A stretch of 20,453 nt of DNA from an uncultured Pseudoxanthomonas sp. (GCA_937975725.1 CALJUL010000073.1:1-20453), one strand, 5' to 3'; positions 8,601-14,562 are shown, counted from the stretch's first letter. Program-made: numbers and translations. The notes: generated by a model not told the origin, from the sequence alone.

Positions 8601-8627
8601 CTATCGGCGGACGAAGCCGGAACCTGA
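8601..8627 (-). promoter_or_regulatory. Candidate sigma-28 (FliA) promoter of the chemoreceptor
   Basis: On the minus strand TCAGGTTC (8620-8627) and GCCGATAG (8601-8608) are separated by exactly 11 bases. The sigma-28 consensus is TAAAGTTT-N11-GCCGATAA, so the match is 5 of 8 and 7 of 8. An A-rich stretch (8634-8644) lies just upstream. Chemoreceptor genes are typical FliA targets. The implied leader is about 235 nt, longer than usual, which tempers confidence. Confidence 0.45.
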
Positions 8628-8714
8628 GCGGGAATTTTTTTATTGAGAGATGAAGCCGGCACCGGAAACGGCGGGCGGAGAAGGATGAATCGCGGGCGGG
8701 CGAACGATTACTAC

Positions 8715-8819
8715 GGCGATGGCGATGGCAGTGAAGATGGTGATGGCTGCGACTGCGGTGGCAGTGAATGGCCTACGCCTACGCCTGCGGCTGCGGCTGC
8801 GGCTGTAGCGATAGCGGCA
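8715..8819. repeat. Degenerate hexanucleotide-period tract
   Basis: Reading in sixes from 8715 gives GGCGAT twice and then variants (GGCAGT, GAAGAT, GGTGAT, GGCTGC, GACTGC). From 8772 come CCTACG twice, CCTGCG, GCTGCG twice, GCTGTA and GCGATA. The six-base spacing is held while the unit drifts. No protein-coding explanation is convincing. Confidence 0.65.
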
Positions 8820-8871
8820 ATGACGGCAGCGACGGCACATTACGGAACATCACGTCCCGTCCACAGCCGGC

Positions 8872-9813
8872 TCAGCGGAAATGGTCGTAGCCGGCGCGCG
8901 GCGGTTCCCAGCGCTGGCCGGCCGCATCGACGGTCTGCACGCCTTCGCCGGCGACGATGCGGCCGATGCGCGCGACTGCGGTGCCGGCGTCTTCACAGGC
9001 GCGCATCACCGCGTCGCGGCCGTGCGGCGGCGCGCTGAAGCACAGCTCGTAATCGTCGCCGCCGCCGGCCTGCCAGGCGCGGCGGTGCGCCTGCTCGAAT
9101 CCACGCAGCATCGGCGAGGCCGGCAGCGCATCGATGTCGATCCGTGCGCCCACGCCGCTGCGTGCGCAGACATGGCCCAGGTCGGCCAGCAGCCCATCGG
9201 AAACGTCCACGCAGGCGTGCGCCAGCCCGGCCAGCGCGCGGCCGGCGCGCACCCGCGGGCTGGGGCGGTCCAGCCGCGCGCGCAACGCAGGGTCGCAGGC
9301 GTCCAGCGTCGCCAGCGCGGCGGCCGCGTCGCCCAGCGTGCCGGTCACCCAGACGTCGTCGCCGGGGCGCGCGCCGTCGCGGCGCAGCGCCGTGCCCGGC
9401 GCGACCAGTCCCATCGCGGTCACCGCGATCGACAGCGGCCCGCGCGTCGTGTCGCCGCCCACCAGCGCGATGCCGTGCAGGCCGGCGAGTTCCAGGAAAC
9501 CGTCCACGAAGCCGTCGATCCAGGCCGGATCGGCCTGCGGCAAGGACAGCGACAGCGTGCACCACGCCGGTTCCGCGCCCATGGAAGCGAGGTCGGACAG
9601 GTTGACCGCCAGCGACTTCCAGCCGATGTCGGCCGGCGCGGTGCCGCGGGGGAAATGCACACCGTCGTTGAGCGTGTCGGCGGTGACTGCCAGGTGCATG
9701 CCCGGCGGCGGGGCGAGCAGCGCGGCATCGTCGCCGATGCCGAGCACGACGTCGGCGCGCGTGCCGGCGCGCGCGCGGATGCGGTCGATCAGGTCGAATT
9801 CGCCGGAACCCAT
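8872..9813 (-). CDS. thiL: Thiamine-monophosphate kinase
   Basis: ThiL phosphorylates thiamine monophosphate with ATP to give thiamine diphosphate, the active cofactor. The 313-residue protein has the family length and PurM-like layout. Visible motifs are GEFDLIDRI (4-12), the Mg-ATP acidic loop GIGDDAALL (25-33), DTLNDGVHFP (46-55), KSLAVNLSDLASMGA (66-80), LVGGDTTRGP (117-126), VDVSDGLLADLGH (202-214), GGGDDYELCFSAP (250-262) and the C-terminal GYDHF. All acidic metal ligands appear intact. It is the last gene of the ribE-ribBA-ribH-nusB-HhH-thiL string, 24 bp after the small helix-hairpin-helix gene. nusB-thiL adjacency is common in proteobacteria. Confidence 0.96.
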   Translation of the reverse strand: MGSGEFDLIDRIRARAGTRADVVLGIGDDAALLAPPPGMHLAVTADTLNDGVHFPRGTAPADIGWKSLAVNLSDLASMGAEPAWCTLSLSLPQADPAWIDGFVDGFLELAGLHGIALVGGDTTRGPLSIAVTAMGLVAPGTALRRDGARPGDDVWVTGTLGDAAAALATLDACDPALRARLDRPSPRVRAGRALAGLAHACVDVSDGLLADLGHVCARSGVGARIDIDALPASPMLRGFEQAHRRAWQAGGGDDYELCFSAPPHGRDAVMRACEDAGTAVARIGRIVAGEGVQTVDAAGQRWEPPRAGYDHFR

Positions 9814-9837
9814 CGCGGCAGGATAGCGCGGCGCGGC

Positions 9838-10101
9838 TCAGGCCCTGGCGCGCGCGAAGTCGATCGCGGCCTGGATGGCGGCACGCGCCTGCGGGCTGTT
9901 CTTCCAGCAGGTGGAACCGGTCAGGCCCGCGGCCGCGGCGACCACGCCGCCGGCGTCGGCGGCCGCCAGTTGCCTCAGCGAGGCGATGCCCATCTGCTCC
10001 AGCCGCTGCACGACGGCAGGACCCACGCCCTTCACGCCCAGCAGGGCAGCGCGTTCGTCGGCCGGGAACGCGCCGGCGCGGGCCTGGCCGTCCGTGCCCA
10101 T
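9838..10101 (-). CDS. Small helix-hairpin-helix domain protein
   Basis: This is an 87-residue protein. Residues 18-50 form a helix-hairpin-helix DNA-binding type motif: LLGVKGVGPAVVQRLEQMGI followed by SLRQLAAADA. The second part, GLTGSTCWKNSPQARAAIQAAIDFARA, contains a CW pair and a helix, in a layout resembling small Cdd1/pathogenicity-locus-type HhH proteins. That family link is tentative. The ATG at 10099-10101 is one base after the nusB stop, so the two are surely co-translated. Location between nusB and thiL suggests it is expressed with flavin and thiamine genes, but no function can be given. Family members bind DNA or RNA non-specifically through the GxG hairpin, which is present here (G25, G27). 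Confidence 0.8.
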   Translation of the reverse strand: MGTDGQARAGAFPADERAALLGVKGVGPAVVQRLEQMGIASLRQLAAADAGGVVAAAAGLTGSTCWKNSPQARAAIQAAIDFARARA

Positions 10102-10102
10102 C

Positions 10103-10570
10103 TCAGCGCCGGGCCTGCGCCTCGGCCGGGCGCCATTCCAGCGCGGCCCGGTCCAGCACGCCGTTGACGTAGGTGTGGCCGTGCTCGGCGCCGAAGCGCT
10201 TGGAGGTCTCGATGGCCTCGTTCAGCACCACGCGGTAGGGCACGTCGATGCGATGGACCAGTTCGTAGGCGGCGATGCGCAGCACCGCGCGCTCGATCGG
10301 GTCGACTTCCTCCACCGTGCGGTCGAGGAACGGCAGCAGGGCCTCGTCCAGCGAGGCGCGGTGCTTCACCACGCCGCGCACCAGGTCCTCGAAATACTCC
10401 AGATCGGCGATCTCGTGCGCCTGCTCGTGGGCGAACTGCGCGATCACCTGGCCGACTTCGCCGCCAGACATCTGCCAAGCGTACACCGCCTGCAACGCGC
10501 GGCGGCGGGCGCGGGCACGGGTGACCGGATCGACGCCGTCCTTGCGGTGGGGATGATGATGTCGGCTCAC
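10103..10570 (-). CDS. nusB: Transcription antitermination factor NusB
   Basis: NusB, with NusE (S10), binds boxA RNA and supports antitermination on rRNA operons. The 155-residue protein shows the all-helical family pattern: RARARRRALQAVYAWQ (18-33), YFEDLVRGVVKHRASLDE (59-76), VDPIERAVLRIAAYELVHR (89-107), and IDVPYRVVLNEAIETSKRFGAEHGHTYVNGVLD (108-140), the last being the strongest signature. The start is a GTG (10568-10570) with AGGAG five bases upstream. The N-terminal extension MSRHHHPHRKDG is His-rich and of no known role. It follows ribH by 22 bp, the conserved ribH-nusB pairing. Confidence 0.96.
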   Translation of the reverse strand: MSRHHHPHRKDGVDPVTRARARRRALQAVYAWQMSGGEVGQVIAQFAHEQAHEIADLEYFEDLVRGVVKHRASLDEALLPFLDRTVEEVDPIERAVLRIAAYELVHRIDVPYRVVLNEAIETSKRFGAEHGHTYVNGVLDRAALEWRPAEAQARR

Positions 10571-10592
10571 GAAGGCTCCTGGGGAAAGGGGT

Positions 10593-11060
10593 TCAGGGCA
10601 ACTGGACCAGCAGTTGCGCCATCTCGACGGCGGCCAGCGCGGCTTCTTCGCCCTTGTTGCCGTGGCTGCCGCCGGCGCGGGCCTCGGCGTCCTCGATGCG
10701 CTCCACCGCCAGCACGCCGTTGAGCACCGGCACGCCGGTGTCCAGTTGCACGCGCATCAGGCCCTCGGCGCAGCGGTCGGCGACGTGCTCGTAGTGGCGG
10801 GTGTCGCCGCGGATCACGCAGCCCAGCGCGATGATCGCCGCATGCCGGCCGCGCCCCGCCAGCCTGGCCGCGGCCACGGGGATCTCCCACGCGCCCGGCA
10901 CCCGCACCACGTCCACCGCGTCCTCGCCCACGCCGTTGCCGGCCAGGCTCTGGCGCGCGCCGGCCACCAGCACATCGGTGATGCGCGGGTTCCAGCGGCT
11001 GGCGATGATCGCGAAGCGGGCGCCTTCGGGCGCGCGCAGGTCGCCTTCGTAATGGGGCAT
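10593..11060 (-). CDS. ribH: 6,7-dimethyl-8-ribityllumazine synthase
   Basis: RibH condenses 5-amino-6-ribitylaminouracil with 3,4-dihydroxybutanone 4-phosphate to give lumazine, the direct precursor of riboflavin. The 155-residue protein has family length and motifs: ASRWNPRITDVLVAGA (20-35) for the pyrimidine, VPGAWEIPVAA (54-64), GCVIRGDTRHYEHV (80-93) with catalytic His89, GVPVLNGVLAVE, and the C-terminal GNKGEEAALAA. The ATG at 11058-11060 was chosen over an upstream in-frame start because an AAGGAA site sits at the right distance and the upstream codons are low-complexity Pro/Arg from a repeat region. Both substrates' enzymes (RibBA and RibD) are encoded nearby, RibBA directly upstream. 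Confidence 0.96.
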   Translation of the reverse strand: MPHYEGDLRAPEGARFAIIASRWNPRITDVLVAGARQSLAGNGVGEDAVDVVRVPGAWEIPVAAARLAGRGRHAAIIALGCVIRGDTRHYEHVADRCAEGLMRVQLDTGVPVLNGVLAVERIEDAEARAGGSHGNKGEEAALAAVEMAQLLVQLP

Positions 11061-11097
11061 GGGGCGGGGTTCCTTGGGGTGGGGGAGTTTAGCAGGT

Positions 11098-11217
11098 GGG
11101 GGTCGGAGGCCAGGGACCAGGGGCCGGGGCAAGGCAGGAGCGGAGTTGGGGAGTACCGGCAGGGAACCGCAGGGCTAACCTTGACCTCCGGCCTCCGGCC
11201 CCTGGCCCCCGCTCCCC
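11098..11217. repeat. Inverted repeat with seven-base-period arms, ribBA-ribH junction
   Basis: The left arm (about 11104-11130) reads in heptads such as CCAGGGA, CCAGGGG and CCGGGGC. The right arm (11184-11217) on the opposite strand reads CCAGGGG, CCGGAGG, CCGGAGG. The core CCAGGGGCCGG (11117-11127) is perfectly inverted at 11195-11205. About 50 bases separate the arms. The right arm lies inside the 3' end of ribBA and encodes its Gly-rich tail. Confidence 0.7.
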
Positions 11218-12302
11218 ACGTACTCCACCACCTCCAGCCCGAAGCCCGCCAGCCCCACCTGGCGCCGCGGCGTGCCCAGCACGCGCAACCGGCCCAGGCC
11301 CAGGTCGGCCAGGATCTGCGCGCCGGCGCCGTTGCGGCGCCACTGGCCCACATCCTTGGCGTTGGCCTGCGTCTCGGGCTGCTTGCGCAGGCGCGCCAGC
11401 AGGGCCTCGGCGTTGCGCGGCTCGGACAGCACCACCATCACGCCCTGCCCTTCGGCGGCGATGGCGCGCAGAGCGTCGGTGGCGTGCACACCGAAATCCT
11501 CGCGCCGCCAGTGCAGCAGGTCGCTCAGCGGATTCTCCACCTGCACCCGCACCAGGGTGGGCGTGGCCGCGTCGGGCGCGCCGCGCACCAGCGCGAAGTG
11601 CAGTTCGTGGGCGATGCGGTCGCGGTAGGTGACCAGCCGGAACGGGCCGAACTCGGTGTCGATGTCGCGCTCGTCGATGCGCTCGACGGTGTGCTCGTTG
11701 TGCAGGCGCCAGGCGATCAGGTCGGCGATGGAGCCCATCTTCAGCCCGTGCTCGCGCGCGAAGACCTCCAGTTGCGGCCGTCGCGCCATGGTGCCGTCCG
11801 GGTTCAGCACTTCCACCAGCACGCCGGCCGGCTCCAGCCCCGCCAGCAGAGGCAGGTCGCCGGCGGCCTCGGTGTGGCCGGCGCGGGTGAGCACGCCGCC
11901 GGGCTGGGCGATCAGCGGGAAGATGTGGCCGGGCTGGCTCAGGTCGCTGGGCCTGGCGTCCGGCCGCACGGCGGTGCGCACGGTGTGTGCGCGGTCGTAG
12001 GCGGAGATGCCGGTGGTGACGCCCTCGGCCGCCTCGATGCTGACGGTGAAGTTGGTGTGGAATTGCGCGGTGTTGGTCTGCACCATCGGCGCCAGGCCCA
12101 GTTGCGCGCAGCGCTCGCGGGTCAACGACAGGCACACCAGCCCGCGCGCGTGGGTGACCATGAAGTTGATGTCCGACGGCTTGACCAGCTCGGCCGCCAT
12201 GATCAGGTCGCCTTCGTTCTCGCGGTCCTCGTCGTCGACGATGACCACCATGCGGCCCTGGCGGATTTCTTCCAGCAGTTCGGGGATGGGGCTGAAGGGC
12301 AT
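11175..12302 (-). CDS. ribBA: 3,4-dihydroxy-2-butanone 4-phosphate synthase with degenerate GTP cyclohydrolase II domain
   Basis: The RibB half makes 3,4-dihydroxybutanone 4-phosphate from ribulose 5-phosphate and looks active: DDEDRENEGD (23-32), FMVTHARGLVCLSL (47-60), and GHIFPLIAQPGGVLTRAGHTEAAGDL (125-150) hold the metal and phosphate ligands. The RibA half (about 207-361) aligns in order with GTP cyclohydrolase II (LVRVQVENPLSD, GQGVMVVL, GAGAQILADLGL, VGLAGFGLEVVEYV). It has no Cys at all, so the zinc site of the usual CLTGD...RCDCG block is absent (251-272). This matches the RibB-RibX hybrid forms known in proteobacteria, so a separate RibA should exist elsewhere. The last 13 residues, GSGGQGPEAGGQG, come from the repeat at 11184-11217. 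The gene symbol reflects domain layout, not two activities. Confidence 0.93.
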   Translation of the reverse strand: MPFSPIPELLEEIRQGRMVVIVDDEDRENEGDLIMAAELVKPSDINFMVTHARGLVCLSLTRERCAQLGLAPMVQTNTAQFHTNFTVSIEAAEGVTTGISAYDRAHTVRTAVRPDARPSDLSQPGHIFPLIAQPGGVLTRAGHTEAAGDLPLLAGLEPAGVLVEVLNPDGTMARRPQLEVFAREHGLKMGSIADLIAWRLHNEHTVERIDERDIDTEFGPFRLVTYRDRIAHELHFALVRGAPDAATPTLVRVQVENPLSDLLHWRREDFGVHATDALRAIAAEGQGVMVVLSEPRNAEALLARLRKQPETQANAKDVGQWRRNGAGAQILADLGLGRLRVLGTPRRQVGLAGFGLEVVEYVGSGGQGPEAGGQG

Positions 12303-12330
12303 GGGGCGTTCCGGTGTCTGTGTCGTCGTG

Positions 12331-12379
12331 CCGGCGATTGCCGGGATGGGTGTCGCGCACGGGGTCCGGCGTTCGCCGG
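12331..12379 (-). other. Two similar hairpins in the ribE-ribBA spacer
   Basis: CCGGCG-TT-CGCCGG (12366-12379) lies 9 bases beyond the ribE stop, and CCGGC-GATT-GCCGG (12331-12344) follows 21 bases further on, before the ribBA ATG at 12302. Neither is followed by a U run, so they are unlikely terminators. They may stabilise or process the transcript. Confidence 0.5.
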
Positions 12380-12387
12380 GGCGTGGG

Positions 12388-12993
12388 TCAGGGAGGCGCT
12401 GCGCGGCCGGCCAGCAGACGCTCGACGTAGCGGGCCACCAGGTCGATCTCCAGGTTCACCGCGTCGCCGACCTTCGCCTGCGCGAATGCGGTGTGCGCGA
12501 CGGTGTGCGGGATCAGCGCCACCTCGAAGCCTTCGTCGTCCACCTCGTTGACGGTCAGGCTGACGCCGTCCACGCAGATCGAGCCCTTCTTGGCGATGTA
12601 CTTCGACAAGGAGGCGGGCGCCGCGAAGCGCCAGCGCTGCGCGCGCGCGTCCTCGCGCACCGACAGCACCCGGCCGACGCCATCGACGTGGCCGCTGACC
12701 AGGTGGCCGCCCAGGCGGTCGGTGGGGCGCATCGCGCGTTCCAGGTTCACCGGCGCCCCCACGCGCAGCCCGCCCAGCGTGGTCAGCGACAGGGTTTCGG
12801 TGGAGGCGTCGGCCTGGAAACCCGATGCGTCGAACGCGATCACGGTCAGGCAGACGCCGTTCACCGCGATGCTCTCGCCCAGCCGCACGTCCTCGAACGG
12901 CAGCGTGCCGGCGCCGATGGTCAGGCGGACGTCGCCGCCCTGCGATTCCAGCGCGGCAATGCGGCCGACGCCTTCGATGATGCCCGTGAACAT
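12388..12993 (-). CDS. ribE: Riboflavin synthase, alpha subunit
   Basis: RibE (called RibC in E. coli) dismutates two lumazine molecules into riboflavin and the RibD product. The 201-residue protein has the duplicated lumazine-binding barrels: MFTGIIEGVG (1-10) and ESIAVNGVCLTV (40-51) in the first, MRPTDRLGGHLVSGHVDGVG (88-107) at the junction, and GSICVDGVSLTVNEV (137-151) with LIPHTVAHTAF (160-170) in the second. The start MFTGIIE is diagnostic, and GGAG sits five bases upstream of the ATG at 12993. The frame stays open far upstream (to 13659) but that part lies across the riboswitch and is not coding. It is the first protein gene after the FMN riboswitch and leads the operon ribE-ribBA-ribH-nusB-HhH-thiL. 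Confidence 0.97.
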   Translation of the reverse strand: MFTGIIEGVGRIAALESQGGDVRLTIGAGTLPFEDVRLGESIAVNGVCLTVIAFDASGFQADASTETLSLTTLGGLRVGAPVNLERAMRPTDRLGGHLVSGHVDGVGRVLSVREDARAQRWRFAAPASLSKYIAKKGSICVDGVSLTVNEVDDEGFEVALIPHTVAHTAFAQAKVGDAVNLEIDLVARYVERLLAGRAAPP

Positions 12994-13340
12994 GGGAACT
13001 CCGGAGTCCAGGATGGAATGCACGGCAGGGTTATCGGCGCCGGTCCCGCGCGGCACCGATGCCCCGTCCGCCTGCGGGAAGGGAACGAAACGATGGCGAA
13101 GGGGTGCGCCGCGCGCTCCCCTGCGGATGCGCAGCGACGCCTCCATCGCCGCACCGGACCGCGTGGCCGGCACCGGGCGCGGATGCGGACGCGCGCACGC
13201 CTTCCGCCGGGACGCGGCATGGATTCGGGGGGACGGTCTGGAGCATGGGACGTCTCTCGCGATCACGAAGCGAAGACGCCTCCGGGGCGCGAAGGCAGGC
13301 GCACGACACCACGCAAGCATGCGCGGTTCGGCGGTGCCGT
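12994..13340 (-). other. Long leader between FMN aptamer and ribE, with 71-codon upstream ORF
   Basis: Roughly 350 nt separate the aptamer from ribE. On the minus strand an ATG at 13244-13246 opens a 71-codon frame ending with TAA at 13031-13033, 37 nt before the ribE ATG. It starts MLQTVPPNPC and is rich in Pro, Arg, Gly and Ala; I recognise no family. A GAGAG eight bases before this ATG lies in the 3' arm of a hairpin (arms about 13270-13280 and 13249-13260). Whether the ORF is translated is unknown; the composition could equally be chance in GC-rich DNA. Confidence 0.4.
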
Positions 13341-13517
13341 CTTCTTTCATCCGGACTGTGACCGTCGGCTCCGGCATCGGACCGGATCTGCTGACCCTTC
13401 GACGGCCAGGGAAAGTCCGCGGGGGACTCGCCTGCCGCCCAAGGCGCTCGCGGGCTCGTGGGCGTCCCGGGGGGACGCGGCACCTACCGCCGGTGGGGAA
13501 TTGCGCCCCGCCCTGAA
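13341..13517 (-). promoter_or_regulatory. FMN riboswitch (RFN element)
   Basis: On the minus strand the conserved RFN segments occur in order: CTTCAGGGCGGGGCGCAATT (13498-13517), CCCCACCGGCGGTA (13486-13499), AGCCCGCGAGCG in the mid region, GGGTCAGCAGATCCGGT (about 13381-13397), GGAGCCGACGGTCACAGTCC (13354-13373) and GGATGAAAGAAGA (13341-13353) at the 3' end. This is the aptamer that binds FMN and represses riboflavin genes. Family knowledge says FMN binding closes the P1 helix and alters a downstream platform. It controls ribE and probably the whole ribE-to-thiL string. No U-run terminator follows, favouring translational or Rho-dependent control. Confidence 0.95.
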
Positions 13518-13528
13518 GACGTCGTGGT

Positions 13529-13544
13529 GGTTCGCCGGCGAACC
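13529..13544. repeat. Perfect 16-base palindrome at the predicted transcript 5' end
   Basis: GGTTCGCCGGCGAACC is its own reverse complement. It lies between the -10 box at 13554-13559 and the start of the FMN aptamer at 13517, so it overlaps or immediately follows the predicted transcription start. It could be a 5' RNA hairpin or a DNA operator. Confidence 0.6.
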
Positions 13545-13553
13545 GGCCCGCGC

Positions 13554-13559
13554 ATTCTA
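13554..13559 (-). promoter_or_regulatory. -10 box (TAGAAT) of the riboflavin operon
   Basis: TAGAAT on the minus strand lies about 37 nt before the aptamer, giving a predicted start near 13547. The -35 position (about 13577-13582) is GC-only and falls in an 11-base copy of the first bases of the aptamer (CCCGCCCTGAA on the plus strand at 13577-13587 and 13507-13517). Confidence 0.5.
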
Positions 13560-13608
13560 CACGCCCGGCCCCGCCGCCCGCCCTGAACGCAGCGTTCCGC
13601 CGCCCCTC

Positions 13609-13773
13609 TGTAGGAGCGGCTTCAGCCGCGACCGGGGAAACGCGAGCCACGGATTGCACGGATGGACACGGATACGGCGTGAGTGAGCATGTCTCGCCTC
13701 ATCCGCGCTCATCCGCGTGATCCGCGGCGAATGGCTTTCCGGTTCCCCGGTCGCGGCTGAAGCCGCTCCTACA
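13609..13773. repeat. Composite REP element: 31-bp perfect inverted repeat with nested periodic arms
   Basis: Outer arms 13609-13639 and 13743-13773 are perfect 31-base inverted copies beginning TGTAGGAGCGGCTTCAGCCG. Each contains its own hairpin GCGGCT-TC-AGCCGC and the GTAG head typical of REP sequences moved by REP-associated tyrosine transposases. Inside lie a second pair of arms, 13648-13673 and 13701-13726, each with three CACGGAT or CGCGGAT units spaced 9 and 10 bases. The element starts 17 bases beyond the methyltransferase stop and separates the ribD transcript from the riboswitch promoter. No transposase gene is present. Confidence 0.85.
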
Positions 13774-13789
13774 GAAGAGCGCGGGGCCG

Positions 13790-14551
13790 TCAGGCCGGCT
13801 TGCGGCGCAGGTGCAGGATCAGCGGCCAGCGCATGGTGCGGATGCGCTGGGGGTCGCCCCAGACTTCGGCCAGCGCCGCGGTGTGGGCGTAGACCGGATC
13901 CTCGCCGTTGGCGGCGCGGTAGCTGGCGGTGGCCGAGAGGCTGGCGAAATAGCCCAGCAACTGCGGCAGGTTCCACTGCGCGGTCAGCCACAGCCGCGGC
14001 ACCGGCAGCGCTTCGAACGGCCACACGTAGTCGCCGTAGCCCATGTCCACGTCGGCGCGCTCGGGCGGCCAGTACGGGTCGATGTCGTCGCGGACCTTCT
14101 CGGCCACTTCGGCCAGGTCGTCCTCGAACACGATGTCCTGGTAGGTCCACGCCGCCAGCACGCCACCGGGGCGCAGCACCCGCGCGCAGGTGGCGAAGAA
14201 GCGGTAGCGGTCGAACCAGTGCAGCGCCTGCGCCACCGCCACCAGGTCCACGCTGTGGTCGGCCAGCGCGGTCTCCTCGGCCAGTTCCACCGCCAGGGTG
14301 ACGCGGGCGTCGTCGCGGCCATGGGCCCAGTGGCGCTCGATCTGCGCGGCGCTGGGGTCGGTGGCGTACACGTGGGCGAAGCGGGCGGCCAGCCCCGCCG
14401 TCGCCTGCCCGCTGCCGCAGCCGGGCTCCCAGACCCGCGCATCGGCCGGCATCGTGGCGGCGATGGCGTCGTACAGGGCATCCGGATAGGTGGGGCGCGA
14501 GGCGGCGTAGACGTCGGCGACGCCGGAGAAATGGTCCTTGAAGGACACCAT
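13790..14551 (-). CDS. Class I SAM-dependent methyltransferase
   Basis: This 253-residue Rossmann-type methyltransferase of the methyltransferase-11 group resembles trans-aconitate-methyltransferase/YafE-like proteins; its substrate is unknown. Motif I is VWEPGCGSGQATAGLA (40-55), motif II ends in D65 (YATD), VDLVAVAQALHWFD holds motif IV, and RVLRPGGVLAAWTYQ (motif post-IV) follows. The N-terminus MVSFKDHFSGVADVYAASRPTYP is typical of this family (SFKDHFS..A..Y...RP.YP). The ATG at 14549-14551 is 11 bases after the ribD stop; no Shine-Dalgarno is evident, so translation may depend on coupling to ribD. The REP element follows its stop. A role in flavin metabolism is not implied by the sequence. 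Confidence 0.88.
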   Translation of the reverse strand: MVSFKDHFSGVADVYAASRPTYPDALYDAIAATMPADARVWEPGCGSGQATAGLAARFAHVYATDPSAAQIERHWAHGRDDARVTLAVELAEETALADHSVDLVAVAQALHWFDRYRFFATCARVLRPGGVLAAWTYQDIVFEDDLAEVAEKVRDDIDPYWPPERADVDMGYGDYVWPFEALPVPRLWLTAQWNLPQLLGYFASLSATASYRAANGEDPVYAHTAALAEVWGDPQRIRTMRWPLILHLRRKPA

Positions 14552-14562
14552 GGGAAGGAAGG

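Larger units (their letters stand above)
8361..8871. other. 0.5 kb intergenic region between thiL and the chemoreceptor
   Basis: No gene is supported here. The region contains a candidate sigma-28 promoter for the chemoreceptor (8601-8627), an A/T tract at 8634-8644 (T7 on the plus strand, A7 on the minus strand) just upstream of it, and a 105-bp low-complexity tract with a six-base period (8715-8819). Open frames through it on both strands encode only Arg-rich or Gly-Asp/Ala-rich low-complexity sequence and match no family I know. Confidence 0.6.

Noticed and set aside
8620..8644. T7 run on the plus strand as a terminator
   Set aside because: No stable GC stem immediately precedes the T run, and no plus-strand gene ends here; it fits better as an A-tract upstream of the chemoreceptor promoter.
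10614..12551. 645-codon open frame on the plus strand
   Set aside because: Antisense to ribH and ribBA, which are unambiguous; the frame has no family features.
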